This document shows, piece after piece, positions 17,233 to 25,814 of a DNA stretch of 31,036 nucleotides. The notes beneath the pieces are model-generated. The model worked only from the letters and a program-made list of their open reading frames with translations. It was not told the origin of the DNA and did no database searches. Origin of the DNA: Salinivirga sp035268865 (GTDB lineage: Bacteria > Bacteroidota > Bacteroidia > Bacteroidales > Salinivirgaceae); assembly GCF_035268865.1 (NCBI RefSeq), contig NZ_DATFKB010000250.1, positions 1 to 31,036 on the forward strand. The letters run 5' to 3'. Each line of letters begins with the position of its first letter. Within the stretch, counting starts at the first letter, position 1. The position numbers were made by a program, and so were the translations under genes.

Positions 17233-17432
17233 CTGTTATCCTGGTCTTCGTCTAAAATCTCGTTTACCTTGTCTTCAGTGGTTTTTAGGTGATCTTTACA
17301 TTTTTTTATCAATTGTGAAGCACGCTTAACTTTTGTGCTAAGTTCATCAATTTCAAGGTCCCCGGCTTCAAGTTGATCTATAATTTGCTCTATTTCTTGT
17401 GTTGCTTCGCTGTAAGAAAATTTTTTCGCCAT
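17229..17432 (-). CDS. xseB: Exodeoxyribonuclease VII small subunit
   Basis: A 67-residue protein, the typical XseB size. It starts with KKFSYSEATQEIEQIIDQLE and continues EAGDLEIDELSTKVKRASQL, matching the family pattern (F-E..l..LE.IV..LE.G...L..s...fe.g..L...C...L). It forms several short helices that assemble around XseA to make exonuclease VII, which degrades single-stranded DNA in the cytoplasm. The large-subunit gene xseA is not in this window: upstream of xseB lies a divergent surface-protein gene. A -7 box is only 10 bases upstream of the ATG. Confidence 0.92.
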   Translation of the reverse strand: MAKKFSYSEATQEIEQIIDQLEAGDLEIDELSTKVKRASQLIKKCKDHLKTTEDKVNEILDEDQDNS

Positions 17433-17442
17433 GATTTTTAGG

Positions 17443-17450
17443 CAAATATA
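17443..17450 (-). promoter_or_regulatory. -7 box (TATATTTG) for xseB
   Basis: Minus-strand exact match to TAnnTTTG, with its 3' end 10 bases before the xseB ATG. The predicted leader is only about 5 bases, so the mRNA would be nearly leaderless. Confidence 0.5.
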
Positions 17451-17561
17451 GTATTTTTATTATTCATCATGATGAAAACGTAAGGTTAAGTAAATGTTAT
17501 TATATGGTTTTGTTTTGAAAATATGATTTCCTTTAGGTACTTTAGCTTTAAACGAAAAGTT

Positions 17562-19889
17562 ATGAAAGTATTAATATTGTTTTTATTCCTTGTACTACTA
17601 GCTAAGTTTTCTTTATCCCAGAACATTACTTTGTCAGATGATGAAAGTTATGAGGCTCACAGTAGTGCAATGGTAGATATTTATTCCAAAACAAAAGGGC
17701 TACTGGTTCCCCGGGTTACAAACACAGAAATGAACTCAATTGCAACGCCGGCTAATGGTTTAATTGTGTACAACAGCAGTTTTAATAATTATTATTACTG
17801 GGATGGGGCAGACTGGAAAATTGTAGCTGTAAGTGAGTATTTTCAGTCAAATGGAGATACCGTATTCATTACCGGAGATGGAAAAAGATTTGGTATTGGT
17901 ACACGCTCTCCTATGGGGCGCCTAACCGTGATGGGTGATAGCACTGCTACTAGCGACGAACCACTTTTTGAAGTAAAAAACAGCCAGGGTGAGATCATAT
18001 TTGCTGTGTATGAAAACGAGGTGCAGGTTAATTTTAAAGAAGACTCATCAAAGGCTTTAAAAGGCGGATTTGCTGTAGGAGGTTTAACTTCAGGTAAGTC
18101 GGAGCCTACCGAATATTTGAGAATTACACCTGACAGTGTGCGTATTTACATCGATGATAGTTCTACAAAAGCCCAGAAGGGTGGGTTTGCTGTTGGAGGT
18201 CTAACTTCTGGTAAAGCCAATCATAATAAATACTTTTTATTGAACCAGGATAGTACAAGAATTTACCATAAAACCGGCCTGAAGGCACAAAAAGGAGGTT
18301 TTGCGGTAGGTGGATTGACAGGTGGCAAATCAATTCCTGAAAATTACCTTACCGTGGAACGAGACAGTACACGTATTTATGTAAATGAAAATGCTAAGGC
18401 ACAAAAAGGCGGATTTGCAGTGGGAGGTTTAACCGGCGGTAAAGGTGGAGCCCAATTTCTTAATTTAACAAAGGATAATTACCTTATTGGTCACAGGGCC
18501 GGAGACTCTATTACCAGCGGATACAAAAACTTCTATGCAGGATATGAAGCCGGAATGGGAAACAAAGATGGGTTTTATAATGTGGCCATTGGTTACCAGG
18601 CAGGGCGTTTAAATAACAGTGCCTCAAATGTTTTTATCGGTACTTATGCAGGCCTGAACAATGTGGACGGCTGGTCTAATGTTTTTATAGGTAATAGGAG
18701 TGGATTTAATAATAAGGGATTAGCGTCAGGTGGTTACAGAAATGTTTTTATTGGCAGAGAAGCTGGATATGAGAATGTAGAAGGTCTCGATAATATTTAC
18801 GTTGGTGCATTTGCTGGTTCCGGCATTTCAGATGGCAGCGATAATGTAATGATCGGTACAACTTCCGGCTCACATGGAGCTACCGGATCACAAAATGTTT
18901 ATCTTGGTAACCGGGCTGGATATGCCAATGAAGGAAGTAATAATGTATTTCTGGGTGACAATGCAGGTGGAAACGGAGGAGATTATTCCACACCTTCTTC
19001 AATTTCAGGTAGCATTATGATAGGTCATCGCGCAGGTTACAACAATACAGCAGGTACCGGGAATGTTTTTATGGGATATAGGGCTGGTTATAATGAAGCA
19101 GGTTCAAACAAATTGTATATCGAAAATAGTTCAGCCGATGCCAATAGCGCGCTCATATACGGAGACTTTAGTCTCGATAGACTCAGGTTCAATGCAGAGG
19201 TTGGTGTGGGCAGTGTCTCGGTTCCTAATGTTCAATTTCAAATTAATTCCGAAACAACTCAAGACCCTTTTAGGGTGCAGGTAAACGGTAGTACAAAATT
19301 ATTCGTAGGAAAAGACGGGGGAGTTACAATTGGCACATTCAATAACACACCGCCTGATGATGGTTTGTATGTATATGGAAATGTAGGAATTGGTGTGGCA
19401 TCTCCAGCTGAAAAGCTGCAAATCAACGGAAATATAGTACCATTGTACGACCAAAACTCGAATCTGGGAACCGCTTCATTGCAATGGAATAATGTTTATG
19501 GTACAAACTGGTTAAAGTCAAATGGCAAAATTTATACCGGTATAAAACTCAGTGATGATATTGTTAGCCATCCCCTCAAAGAAAGCGCTGAAAAAGCAGG
19601 TTTCCTTGATATAAGTTCTTTACCGAAGTCGCTTACCATTGGCAATGCTATGCTTACAGGAGAAATGGCCATTTATAATTACCAACTAAATTTTGAGCAG
19701 CAGACGCTGATTAATGAATTAAAAGCTGAAATCCGCCATTTAAAGGAAACATTGCAAAATAAAAACCAACAAATAGAAGGATTAAAGCACGATAATAAAA
19801 GTCCGGATCAATATGACCAAACTATAAATCAATTGATGCGCAAAATGAATAAGATGGAACAACGCATTGCTGATTTGGAAGCAAAGTAA
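17562..19889 (+). CDS. Exported repeat-built fibre-like surface protein
   Basis: A 775-residue exported protein; I chose the ATG at 17562 because it begins a standard signal peptide (MKVLILFLFLVLLAKFSLSQ), although the frame is open from 17523. Residues about 20-165 resemble the N-terminal part of Bacteroidota tail-fibre-like proteins (VPRVTNTEMNSIATPANGL, VYNSSFNNYYYWDGADW). Four tandem repeats of 38-39 residues follow, each with KGGFAVGGLT (GG at residues 168, 207, 245 and 283). Then about twelve short repeats of the type NVFIGxxAG span residues about 305-525, like the head of trimeric adhesins or phage fibres. After a region with VGIGVASPAEKLQING, the C-terminus (about 710-775) is a charged coiled coil. 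No type IX C-terminal domain or catalytic motif was seen. Trimerisation is inferred. Confidence 0.8.
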   Translation: MKVLILFLFLVLLAKFSLSQNITLSDDESYEAHSSAMVDIYSKTKGLLVPRVTNTEMNSIATPANGLIVYNSSFNNYYYWDGADWKIVAVSEYFQSNGDTVFITGDGKRFGIGTRSPMGRLTVMGDSTATSDEPLFEVKNSQGEIIFAVYENEVQVNFKEDSSKALKGGFAVGGLTSGKSEPTEYLRITPDSVRIYIDDSSTKAQKGGFAVGGLTSGKANHNKYFLLNQDSTRIYHKTGLKAQKGGFAVGGLTGGKSIPENYLTVERDSTRIYVNENAKAQKGGFAVGGLTGGKGGAQFLNLTKDNYLIGHRAGDSITSGYKNFYAGYEAGMGNKDGFYNVAIGYQAGRLNNSASNVFIGTYAGLNNVDGWSNVFIGNRSGFNNKGLASGGYRNVFIGREAGYENVEGLDNIYVGAFAGSGISDGSDNVMIGTTSGSHGATGSQNVYLGNRAGYANEGSNNVFLGDNAGGNGGDYSTPSSISGSIMIGHRAGYNNTAGTGNVFMGYRAGYNEAGSNKLYIENSSADANSALIYGDFSLDRLRFNAEVGVGSVSVPNVQFQINSETTQDPFRVQVNGSTKLFVGKDGGVTIGTFNNTPPDDGLYVYGNVGIGVASPAEKLQINGNIVPLYDQNSNLGTASLQWNNVYGTNWLKSNGKIYTGIKLSDDIVSHPLKESAEKAGFLDISSLPKSLTIGNAMLTGEMAIYNYQLNFEQQTLINELKAEIRHLKETLQNKNQQIEGLKHDNKSPDQYDQTINQLMRKMNKMEQRIADLEAK
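18063..18443 (+). repeat. Four tandem coding repeats (117/114/114 bp period)
   Basis: Codons for GGFAVGGL begin at 18063, 18180, 18294 and 18408. Each unit is followed by T-S/G-G-K, a variable stretch, and D-S-x-RIY. The units differ in synonymous codons (for example GGATTTGCTGTA, GGTTTTGCGGTA), so they are old enough to have diverged in DNA while the protein core was kept. Confidence 0.9.
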
Positions 19890-20015
19890 TTAAAAACAAG
19901 CAGGTTAATGATATTGGAAATAGATTCGATCAGGTCTGTAAGAGAGAGAACAATAAGTTAATGACAAATACAATAAAAAGTGAAAAGTAACTTTATAACC
20001 AAGTAAAAAAATATA

Positions 20016-22139
20016 ATGCGAAAATATATCCTGTTTATCCTGTTGGCACTATTTGCATTTTCACTTTACGGGCAAAAGGGAATAGTGAATAATGGTGCCA
20101 GAATTGTAGTGGATAATGGAGCCTATATCAAAATACAGGGTGACAACACTACAGGTTATACCAATGAATCTTTTGGCTCACAACATGGTCGGATTGATCT
20201 CAATGGTGAAATACAACTTGATGGTTATTTTCGAAATAATGCATCAGCCGGTGAGGTTTTTATCAATCTTGATGGCACTGGAAATGTTCTATTTAGTGGA
20301 ACATCCAACCAGGGAATAGGGGGATTCGGGCCCATCACTTTTGAAAATCTTGAACTAAATACCCCGGGCATAGATCTTAATACCAGTATTTTTATACAAA
20401 ATGGCATTATTTTCAGTCAGGGTAATATTGTAGTCAATAACTATATCCTGGCTTTTGGATCCAATGCGGTCATAATGGGCTCAGCGGGCACAAATTCAAT
20501 GCTGATCCCTGGTTCAAACGGAGTACTGAGAAAATATTTCGATAATGCACAGACCTTTACATTTCCAATTGGAAGTAATGTAGAAACCGATTATATCCCC
20601 GTAACTATAGATCCTACAGGAGGAACTTATAACGGAGGCTTCGTCGATTTACAAATGACAGAAGCTAAACATCCGGAAAACAGTAATCCTACAGATTATA
20701 TAACCAGATACTGGCAGTTATCCGAAACAGACATCTCAGGATATGATGCCCAGCTTACTTTCACTTATGCCGAATCTGATATTGTTGGCAATGAAAATAA
20801 TTATTATACGCTTCGGTATGATGGCAGCTTTTGGGATGTCTTTGATGCCGTCAATACCGAGAATAATACTTTAACTGCTTCAGTAAGCGAAATGGGCGAA
20901 TTTACAGCGGGAGCAAATGAACTGGAGACTGGCGAATTAGTGGTTTCACATTCTGGGTTAACCGAAGAAAACCTCAATGGGGCTGTCATTGATTTAACAC
21001 TTGTTGACGATGAATTCGAAAACAGCACTTTAGATCCAACCAACTTTGGATTACAGAATGTACCACAAGGCTGTGAAATTCTTACTGTAGACTATGTTTC
21101 TACTACCACTGCAACAATGACCCTGGCCTTTGATGGAACCGATTTTGACACAGATTATACAGATTACGCCATCAATATGACAAGCGCTGAGGTTGCCTCA
21201 GATAATGATTACACATCTAATGTCTTATTGATTTCAGCAACCGATGATAATGAGACTTTAACCATTATTGATCCGCCTGCAATTACCGAAGGCTCAGAAG
21301 ATGGTCATGTTTTTAGTATCGAGTTATCAGGAGGTACATTTAATCCGGTGCTTAATGCAGATGCCTGGTCTTGTAGCTGGCTGCCCGAAGGCGTGACAAT
21401 GAGTGATGTGTTATACCTGAGCCCCACAAGCGTAGAAGTACATATCAGTGGCAACCGTGTGGCAGACTATGACATTAATCAATTTGTTACAATAGAAATT
21501 GAACCAACAGAATATAATGATGCTGAGGGCAATGCATTAATTAGTGATAATGATATTGCATTTCAAGCTCGTAATGAACAATTAACGGCATTGACAGACA
21601 CGATCTATCAAAGCAACCTGGATAATATTGAAATTTATTTTGAACTCATAGATGACTGGATTAAATCTGCTCATTTTACAATTGAAGATATTCGCCTTTA
21701 CGGCGAACCTGAAGGACTCAGTGTTGAAAACATTACAATGACCGATTCTACACATTTTAGTGCTGTATTGTCATACACTGGTTCCGGTATTGGGCAGGAT
21801 AACCCATTTAGCTTCGAAATTGCGGATAGCGTTTTGTTTGGAGTGGAAGCCCTTAATTCACAGGATATTATTATTTCCAGCGATGTAGGTATAAATGAAC
21901 AGGAAGGTGCTGTGGAATTATATGTAGCCGGGAGTGATATTTATCTTAAGCAACATCAACTTGTCCGAAAAGGTAGTTTGATAATCTTTGAATTAAACGG
22001 GCGCAGAATCCGGGAGTATAGCGTTAAAGCGAAGAGTGCAAGCCTATTCAGGCCAATACTCAAAGATGGAATGTACTTAATTCAGTTTTTAACCGATGGT
22101 GGAAAATTATATCAAACCAAAGGTGTTGTTAAGAACTAA
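20016..22139 (+). CDS. Modular exported surface protein with type IX-like C-terminal sorting domain
   Basis: A 707-residue protein with a signal peptide (MRKYILFILLALFAFSLYGQ). The N-terminal part (about 20-290) is beta-rich and Gly/Asn-rich, including DGTGNVLFSGTSNQGIGG and GSNGVLRKYFDNAQTFTFPIGS, a pattern seen in Bacteroidota surface proteins. Acidic Ig-like or cadherin-like modules follow, one around 310-405 (LTEENLNGAVIDLTLVDDEF) and another around 415-510 (ITEGSEDGHVFSIELSGGTF). The last about 75 residues resemble a type IX secretion sorting domain: IIFELNGRRIREYSV, then LKDGMYLIQFLTDGGKLYQT and a basic end (KGVVKN). The usual PNP motif at its start is absent. No enzyme motif was found. 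It starts 126 bases after the fibre gene and ends in a terminator. Confidence 0.78.
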   Translation: MRKYILFILLALFAFSLYGQKGIVNNGARIVVDNGAYIKIQGDNTTGYTNESFGSQHGRIDLNGEIQLDGYFRNNASAGEVFINLDGTGNVLFSGTSNQGIGGFGPITFENLELNTPGIDLNTSIFIQNGIIFSQGNIVVNNYILAFGSNAVIMGSAGTNSMLIPGSNGVLRKYFDNAQTFTFPIGSNVETDYIPVTIDPTGGTYNGGFVDLQMTEAKHPENSNPTDYITRYWQLSETDISGYDAQLTFTYAESDIVGNENNYYTLRYDGSFWDVFDAVNTENNTLTASVSEMGEFTAGANELETGELVVSHSGLTEENLNGAVIDLTLVDDEFENSTLDPTNFGLQNVPQGCEILTVDYVSTTTATMTLAFDGTDFDTDYTDYAINMTSAEVASDNDYTSNVLLISATDDNETLTIIDPPAITEGSEDGHVFSIELSGGTFNPVLNADAWSCSWLPEGVTMSDVLYLSPTSVEVHISGNRVADYDINQFVTIEIEPTEYNDAEGNALISDNDIAFQARNEQLTALTDTIYQSNLDNIEIYFELIDDWIKSAHFTIEDIRLYGEPEGLSVENITMTDSTHFSAVLSYTGSGIGQDNPFSFEIADSVLFGVEALNSQDIIISSDVGINEQEGAVELYVAGSDIYLKQHQLVRKGSLIIFELNGRRIREYSVKAKSASLFRPILKDGMYLIQFLTDGGKLYQTKGVVKN

Positions 22140-22155
22140 TAGCTATTAAATTACG

Positions 22156-22189
22156 AAAAAGGAGGCAATTTTATTTGTCTCCTTTTTTT
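22156..22189. terminator. Intrinsic terminator after the modular surface protein
   Basis: GGAGGCAA (22161-22168) pairs with TTGTCTCC (22175-22182) with one G-T pair and a 6-base loop. It is flanked by five A (22156-22160) and seven T (22183-22189). It could act in both directions and separates the surface genes from the sensor phosphatase. Confidence 0.88.
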
Positions 22190-22211
22190 ATTGGTTGTAT
22201 TTTTAATTGGA

Positions 22212-22244
22212 TTTTGCTAAAAAAGTTGTTTTAACTGATTTTTG
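22212..22244 (+). promoter_or_regulatory. Candidate promoter for the SpoIIE sensor gene
   Basis: TTTTG at 22212-22216 lies 20 bases before GATTTTTG (22237-22244), which differs from TAnnTTTG at one position. The spacing fits the Bacteroidota -33/-7 architecture and predicts a leader of about 45 bases. Confidence 0.45.
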
Positions 22245-22295
22245 TGAACAAAAAATGACTTGCTTTTTTTAAATAATGTAAGCACCCTAAGAATA

Positions 22296-25200
22296 ATGCA
22301 AAAATTAATATACATTTTTATTTTTACATTGGTTTCTTTTGGCAGTTACGCACAGGTAAACCAGTACGGGTATCCTTTTTATAAGTACTATGGAATGACC
22401 GATTATGGCGGTACTGAACAAAATTGGGCTCTGGTAAAAGATCACCGTGGCATTGTATACGTGGGTAATAATGACGATGGGATTTTAGAGTATGATGGCA
22501 AACACTGGAGGCAAATTTCAATTAATAACAATTCAATTGTAAGGTCTTTAGCCGTTGATGATGATGGTGTTGTTTATGTAGGTGCTGTGGATGAATTCGG
22601 TAAGCTAGTACCAGATGATAAAGGTATGTTGCACTATCAATCATTACTTCCTTTGGTTGATTCGTCTAAAGGGGAGAATTTCAAAGATATATGGAAAACA
22701 TATGTTTTGGCAGACACCGTATATTACGCATCATTTAACCGGCTTTTTAAATACTTCGATAACAAAATAGAGGTAATAGATTTACCACAATATACTAACT
22801 TTACCCATTTGATTGATGATCAGATTTATGTAGGTCAGTTTTATGATGGGCTGTTGAAATATGATCCAAAAGCAGAAAATACAGAAGATACAACATTTGT
22901 TACAATTGATAGCCGGGTCATCAATAACAAAAATGCTTTTGTGCTTGAAAAACTCAGTGATAGTATAGTTTTAATTGGCACACTTGATTCCGGGTTATTC
23001 ACCATGACTCTGCCCGAAAATAGAGTAGCCCGGGCACCATATAAAGAGATTAACCAGTATTTAAAAGAAAATCAACTTTATAATGCTGATTTAACTACTC
23101 AATATAAAGCTTTTGCAACGCTGCAGGGTGGAATAATGGTGGCAAGAGATTTTAAGCCCTACGAAGTATACGATCAAAAAACAGGATTGCCGAGCGATGA
23201 AACAGTTTCATCAGTATATTCAGATAGCGGTATTAATACGCCCTTATGGGCGACCCTGAATAACGGTATTATCAGAGTTGATTGGCATTTACCTTTCAGG
23301 GTTATGGACCAAAGAAACGGCTTGAGTGGCCATTTGCTCGATATCATACGTTTCAATCATGAGCTTTATGTAGGAACCAGTTCGGGATTATTCAAGCTAA
23401 CCTATGATGGTTTTAACCCCAAATTTGAAAAAATTATCGATCATTCGGTTTGGGATTTACAACTCTATACATACCCGTATAACTCTAAAAAAGTTCTCCT
23501 GGTAGGCACTATTAGGGGCCTTCATGAAATTACAGAAAATGGTTATAATGGTATAATAGAAAGAAGGATAAAAGGAATTAAGCAAGAACGAAACTATTAT
23601 ATTTATAAAATAGCAATACCAAACCCCGATAAACCAAATGAATTAGCAATAGGCACAAACGATAATTTTATAATTCTTAAAAATGAGGGTAATTCCTGGA
23701 CACGTGAATTAAAAAAAGATATTGATTCAAAGGTAAGAGAAATCGGTTATTACGACGGTGCTTACTGGCTAGGAACTAGTTTTGAGGGAATTGTAAAATA
23801 CACCAGGGAGGATGATAAGATTAGGCGCTATAAAGATGAGGAAGAGCTAGGATCAATTACACAGAATAGAATTGTAATTGATAATGACAACTTATATGCA
23901 CTTAACCCAGCTGGTGTATTTAAATACGATAAAACTACAGATAGCTTTAAACAAGATAACGAACTTGGTAAATTGGCTGCAATTACCAATATGGGTGTTT
24001 CAGCATTAAAATGGGATGAAGACCACTACTATTTCAGCATGATAAGTGATGAGAAACAAAGAATTCGCAGAATGAGTAAAGACGGGACATGGTCAACTTA
24101 TGATACCGCAATTTTTAACAGGTTACCCAATGTTCAGTACGATGCCATTTATCCGGAAAAAGATGTGGTTTGGTTTGGTTGTTCAAAGGGTTTATTTGCC
24201 TATGTCAAAGACATGGAAAAAGGGTTTGCAAATAAATCATTCAATACGTTGATAAGAAAGGTTGTGCTTTATAAAGACTCCTTAATTTATGGAGGCTATA
24301 CAAGCAAATTAGCGGCTGAAAAAACCGGACAGGGGAAAAAAGAACCCATTTCATTCCGGTATAGCAGTAATGATATAGAGTTTACTTTTTCGGCTCCTTA
24401 CTATGAAGAAGAGGATAAGCTATTATACTCTTATAAACTTGAAGGGTACGATGATTTCTGGTCGCCATGGGATACAAAAACCGTTGAAGACTATAATAAT
24501 CTGCCTTCCGGCGAATATACCTTCAAGGTAAGGGCACGCAATATATACGGCTTCGAAAGTGAACCCGACGAAATGGATATATCCTTCGGGGGCGATCGCA
24601 GTACTTTTAGCTTCAGTATTTTACCACCATGGTATCAGACTATTTGGGCCATTATCGGGTATTTTATCGTATTGGTTTTTATTATTCGCGTAATTGTTCA
24701 GTGGCGTACGCGTAAATTACAGCAAGAAAAAGAGAGGCTTGAAGAGATTGTCAGGGAACGAACTGCAGAAATAATGGAGAAGAAAGAAGAAATTGAAAAG
24801 CAACGTGACGAAATTGCCGAAAAAAATCAAAGTATTACCGATAGTATCCATTATGCCAGTAGAATACAGCAAGCTTTACTACCCTCCGAAAAAATGTTCT
24901 CAAAAGCAGTGCCCGAACATTTTGTGTTATTCAAGCCACGTGATATAGTCAGTGGAGACTATTATTGGATGACACAAATTAAGAATAAAACAATTCTTGT
25001 GGCTGCAGACTGTACCGGCCACGGGGTTCCGGGAGCTTTTATGAGTATGCTGGGCATGTCTTTCTTCAATGAAATTGTCAATAAAAATGTTGTGACAGAC
25101 GCCGGAGAAATCCTTAACCAGTTAAGAGCACATGTGATTGAAGCCCTAAAACAAGAGGGTGACGATGCCAAAGCGAAAGATGGAATGGATCTGGCACTTT

Positions 25201-25667
25201 ACGTGATAGATAAAGACGAAAATATGGTATATTATGCAGGGGCCAACAATCCGCTGTATATCATCAGAAAACAAACAGAAGAAGAGAAAAAAGCCATAGC
25301 AGAGGAAGACAGCTCAAAACTTCCAAAGCGGGCACTTTACGATGATACATTTATCTTAGAGGAGATTAAGGCTGACAAAATGCCTATTGGTATCCATATT
25401 AAGAAAAAACCATTTGAAACTAAAGAAGTTCATATTAAAGAAGGAATGAAATTATATACTTTCTCCGATGGCTATGTCGATCAGTTTGGTGGTCCCCGGA
25501 GAAGAAAATTTATGTCCAAATCATTCAAAAAACTACTCTTCAATATTCACCAGAAACCCATGCAGGAGCAAAAACAAATATTAGACGATCGCATTGAATC
25601 ATGGATAGAAGAAGGAGATGAAATTCAGGTTGACGATATTGTTGTGCTCGGCGTTACAGTCAATTAA
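22296..25667 (+). CDS. Periplasmic propeller/Y_Y_Y sensor with SpoIIE-type PP2C phosphatase domain
   Basis: A 1123-residue one-membrane-span signalling protein. I chose ATG 22296, which starts the signal peptide MQKLIYIFIFTLVSFGSYAQ; the frame is open from a TTG at 22260. Residues about 25-670 form a beta-propeller sensor (two-component-regulator type blades such as GIVYVGNNDDGILEYDGKHW). A Y_Y_Y domain follows at about 683-765 (LLYSYKLEGYDDFWSPWD, GEYTFKVRARNIYG), then a membrane helix at about 779-803 and a coiled coil. The cytoplasmic SpoIIE/PP2C domain (about 850-1123) holds the metal-binding aspartates D888 (VSGDYYW) and D905 (AADCTGHGVPGAFMS), plus FSDGYVDQFGG and VDDIVVLGV. It probably dephosphorylates a serine/threonine on a partner-switching protein in response to a periplasmic ligand; no anti-sigma or antagonist gene is nearby. 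Confidence 0.93.
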   Translation: MQKLIYIFIFTLVSFGSYAQVNQYGYPFYKYYGMTDYGGTEQNWALVKDHRGIVYVGNNDDGILEYDGKHWRQISINNNSIVRSLAVDDDGVVYVGAVDEFGKLVPDDKGMLHYQSLLPLVDSSKGENFKDIWKTYVLADTVYYASFNRLFKYFDNKIEVIDLPQYTNFTHLIDDQIYVGQFYDGLLKYDPKAENTEDTTFVTIDSRVINNKNAFVLEKLSDSIVLIGTLDSGLFTMTLPENRVARAPYKEINQYLKENQLYNADLTTQYKAFATLQGGIMVARDFKPYEVYDQKTGLPSDETVSSVYSDSGINTPLWATLNNGIIRVDWHLPFRVMDQRNGLSGHLLDIIRFNHELYVGTSSGLFKLTYDGFNPKFEKIIDHSVWDLQLYTYPYNSKKVLLVGTIRGLHEITENGYNGIIERRIKGIKQERNYYIYKIAIPNPDKPNELAIGTNDNFIILKNEGNSWTRELKKDIDSKVREIGYYDGAYWLGTSFEGIVKYTREDDKIRRYKDEEELGSITQNRIVIDNDNLYALNPAGVFKYDKTTDSFKQDNELGKLAAITNMGVSALKWDEDHYYFSMISDEKQRIRRMSKDGTWSTYDTAIFNRLPNVQYDAIYPEKDVVWFGCSKGLFAYVKDMEKGFANKSFNTLIRKVVLYKDSLIYGGYTSKLAAEKTGQGKKEPISFRYSSNDIEFTFSAPYYEEEDKLLYSYKLEGYDDFWSPWDTKTVEDYNNLPSGEYTFKVRARNIYGFESEPDEMDISFGGDRSTFSFSILPPWYQTIWAIIGYFIVLVFIIRVIVQWRTRKLQQEKERLEEIVRERTAEIMEKKEEIEKQRDEIAEKNQSITDSIHYASRIQQALLPSEKMFSKAVPEHFVLFKPRDIVSGDYYWMTQIKNKTILVAADCTGHGVPGAFMSMLGMSFFNEIVNKNVVTDAGEILNQLRAHVIEALKQEGDDAKAKDGMDLALYVIDKDENMVYYAGANNPLYIIRKQTEEEKKAIAEEDSSKLPKRALYDDTFILEEIKADKMPIGIHIKKKPFETKEVHIKEGMKLYTFSDGYVDQFGGPRRRKFMSKSFKKLLFNIHQKPMQEQKQILDDRIESWIEEGDEIQVDDIVVLGVTVN

Positions 25668-25684
25668 TTCCAGAAGTTGACAGT

Positions 25685-25729
25685 ATGACATGAAATTTGG
25701 GGCGTTTCTGCCCTAAAAATGTCATTTTT
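25685..25729. promoter_or_regulatory. Long hairpin between the sensor gene and dnaK
   Basis: ATGACAT (25685-25691) pairs with ATGTCAT (25719-25725), enclosing TTTGGGGC (25696-25703) and GCCCTAAA (25710-25717), an 8-bp stem with one G-T pair and a 6-base loop. Five T end the structure (25725-25729). It could terminate the sensor transcript or act as an operator for dnaK, whose ATG is 86 bases further on. A further TGACA stands just upstream, at about 25678. No CIRCE element (TTAGCACTC type) is present. Confidence 0.6.
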
Positions 25730-25814
25730 GCGCATATTTTTATGTTTCTACCTGTGGCATAAACATTGAAACATATTGTATGAAATTTTGAATATAAATT
25801 AAAAAACATACAAT

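Noticed and set aside
18063..18443. Regularly spaced repeats that might suggest a CRISPR array
   Set aside because: The period is 114-117 bases, the repeats are coding and vary at synonymous sites; this is a tandem protein repeat.
25668..25814. CIRCE heat-shock operator before dnaK
   Set aside because: No TTAGCACTC-N9-GAGTGCTAA or near match is present.
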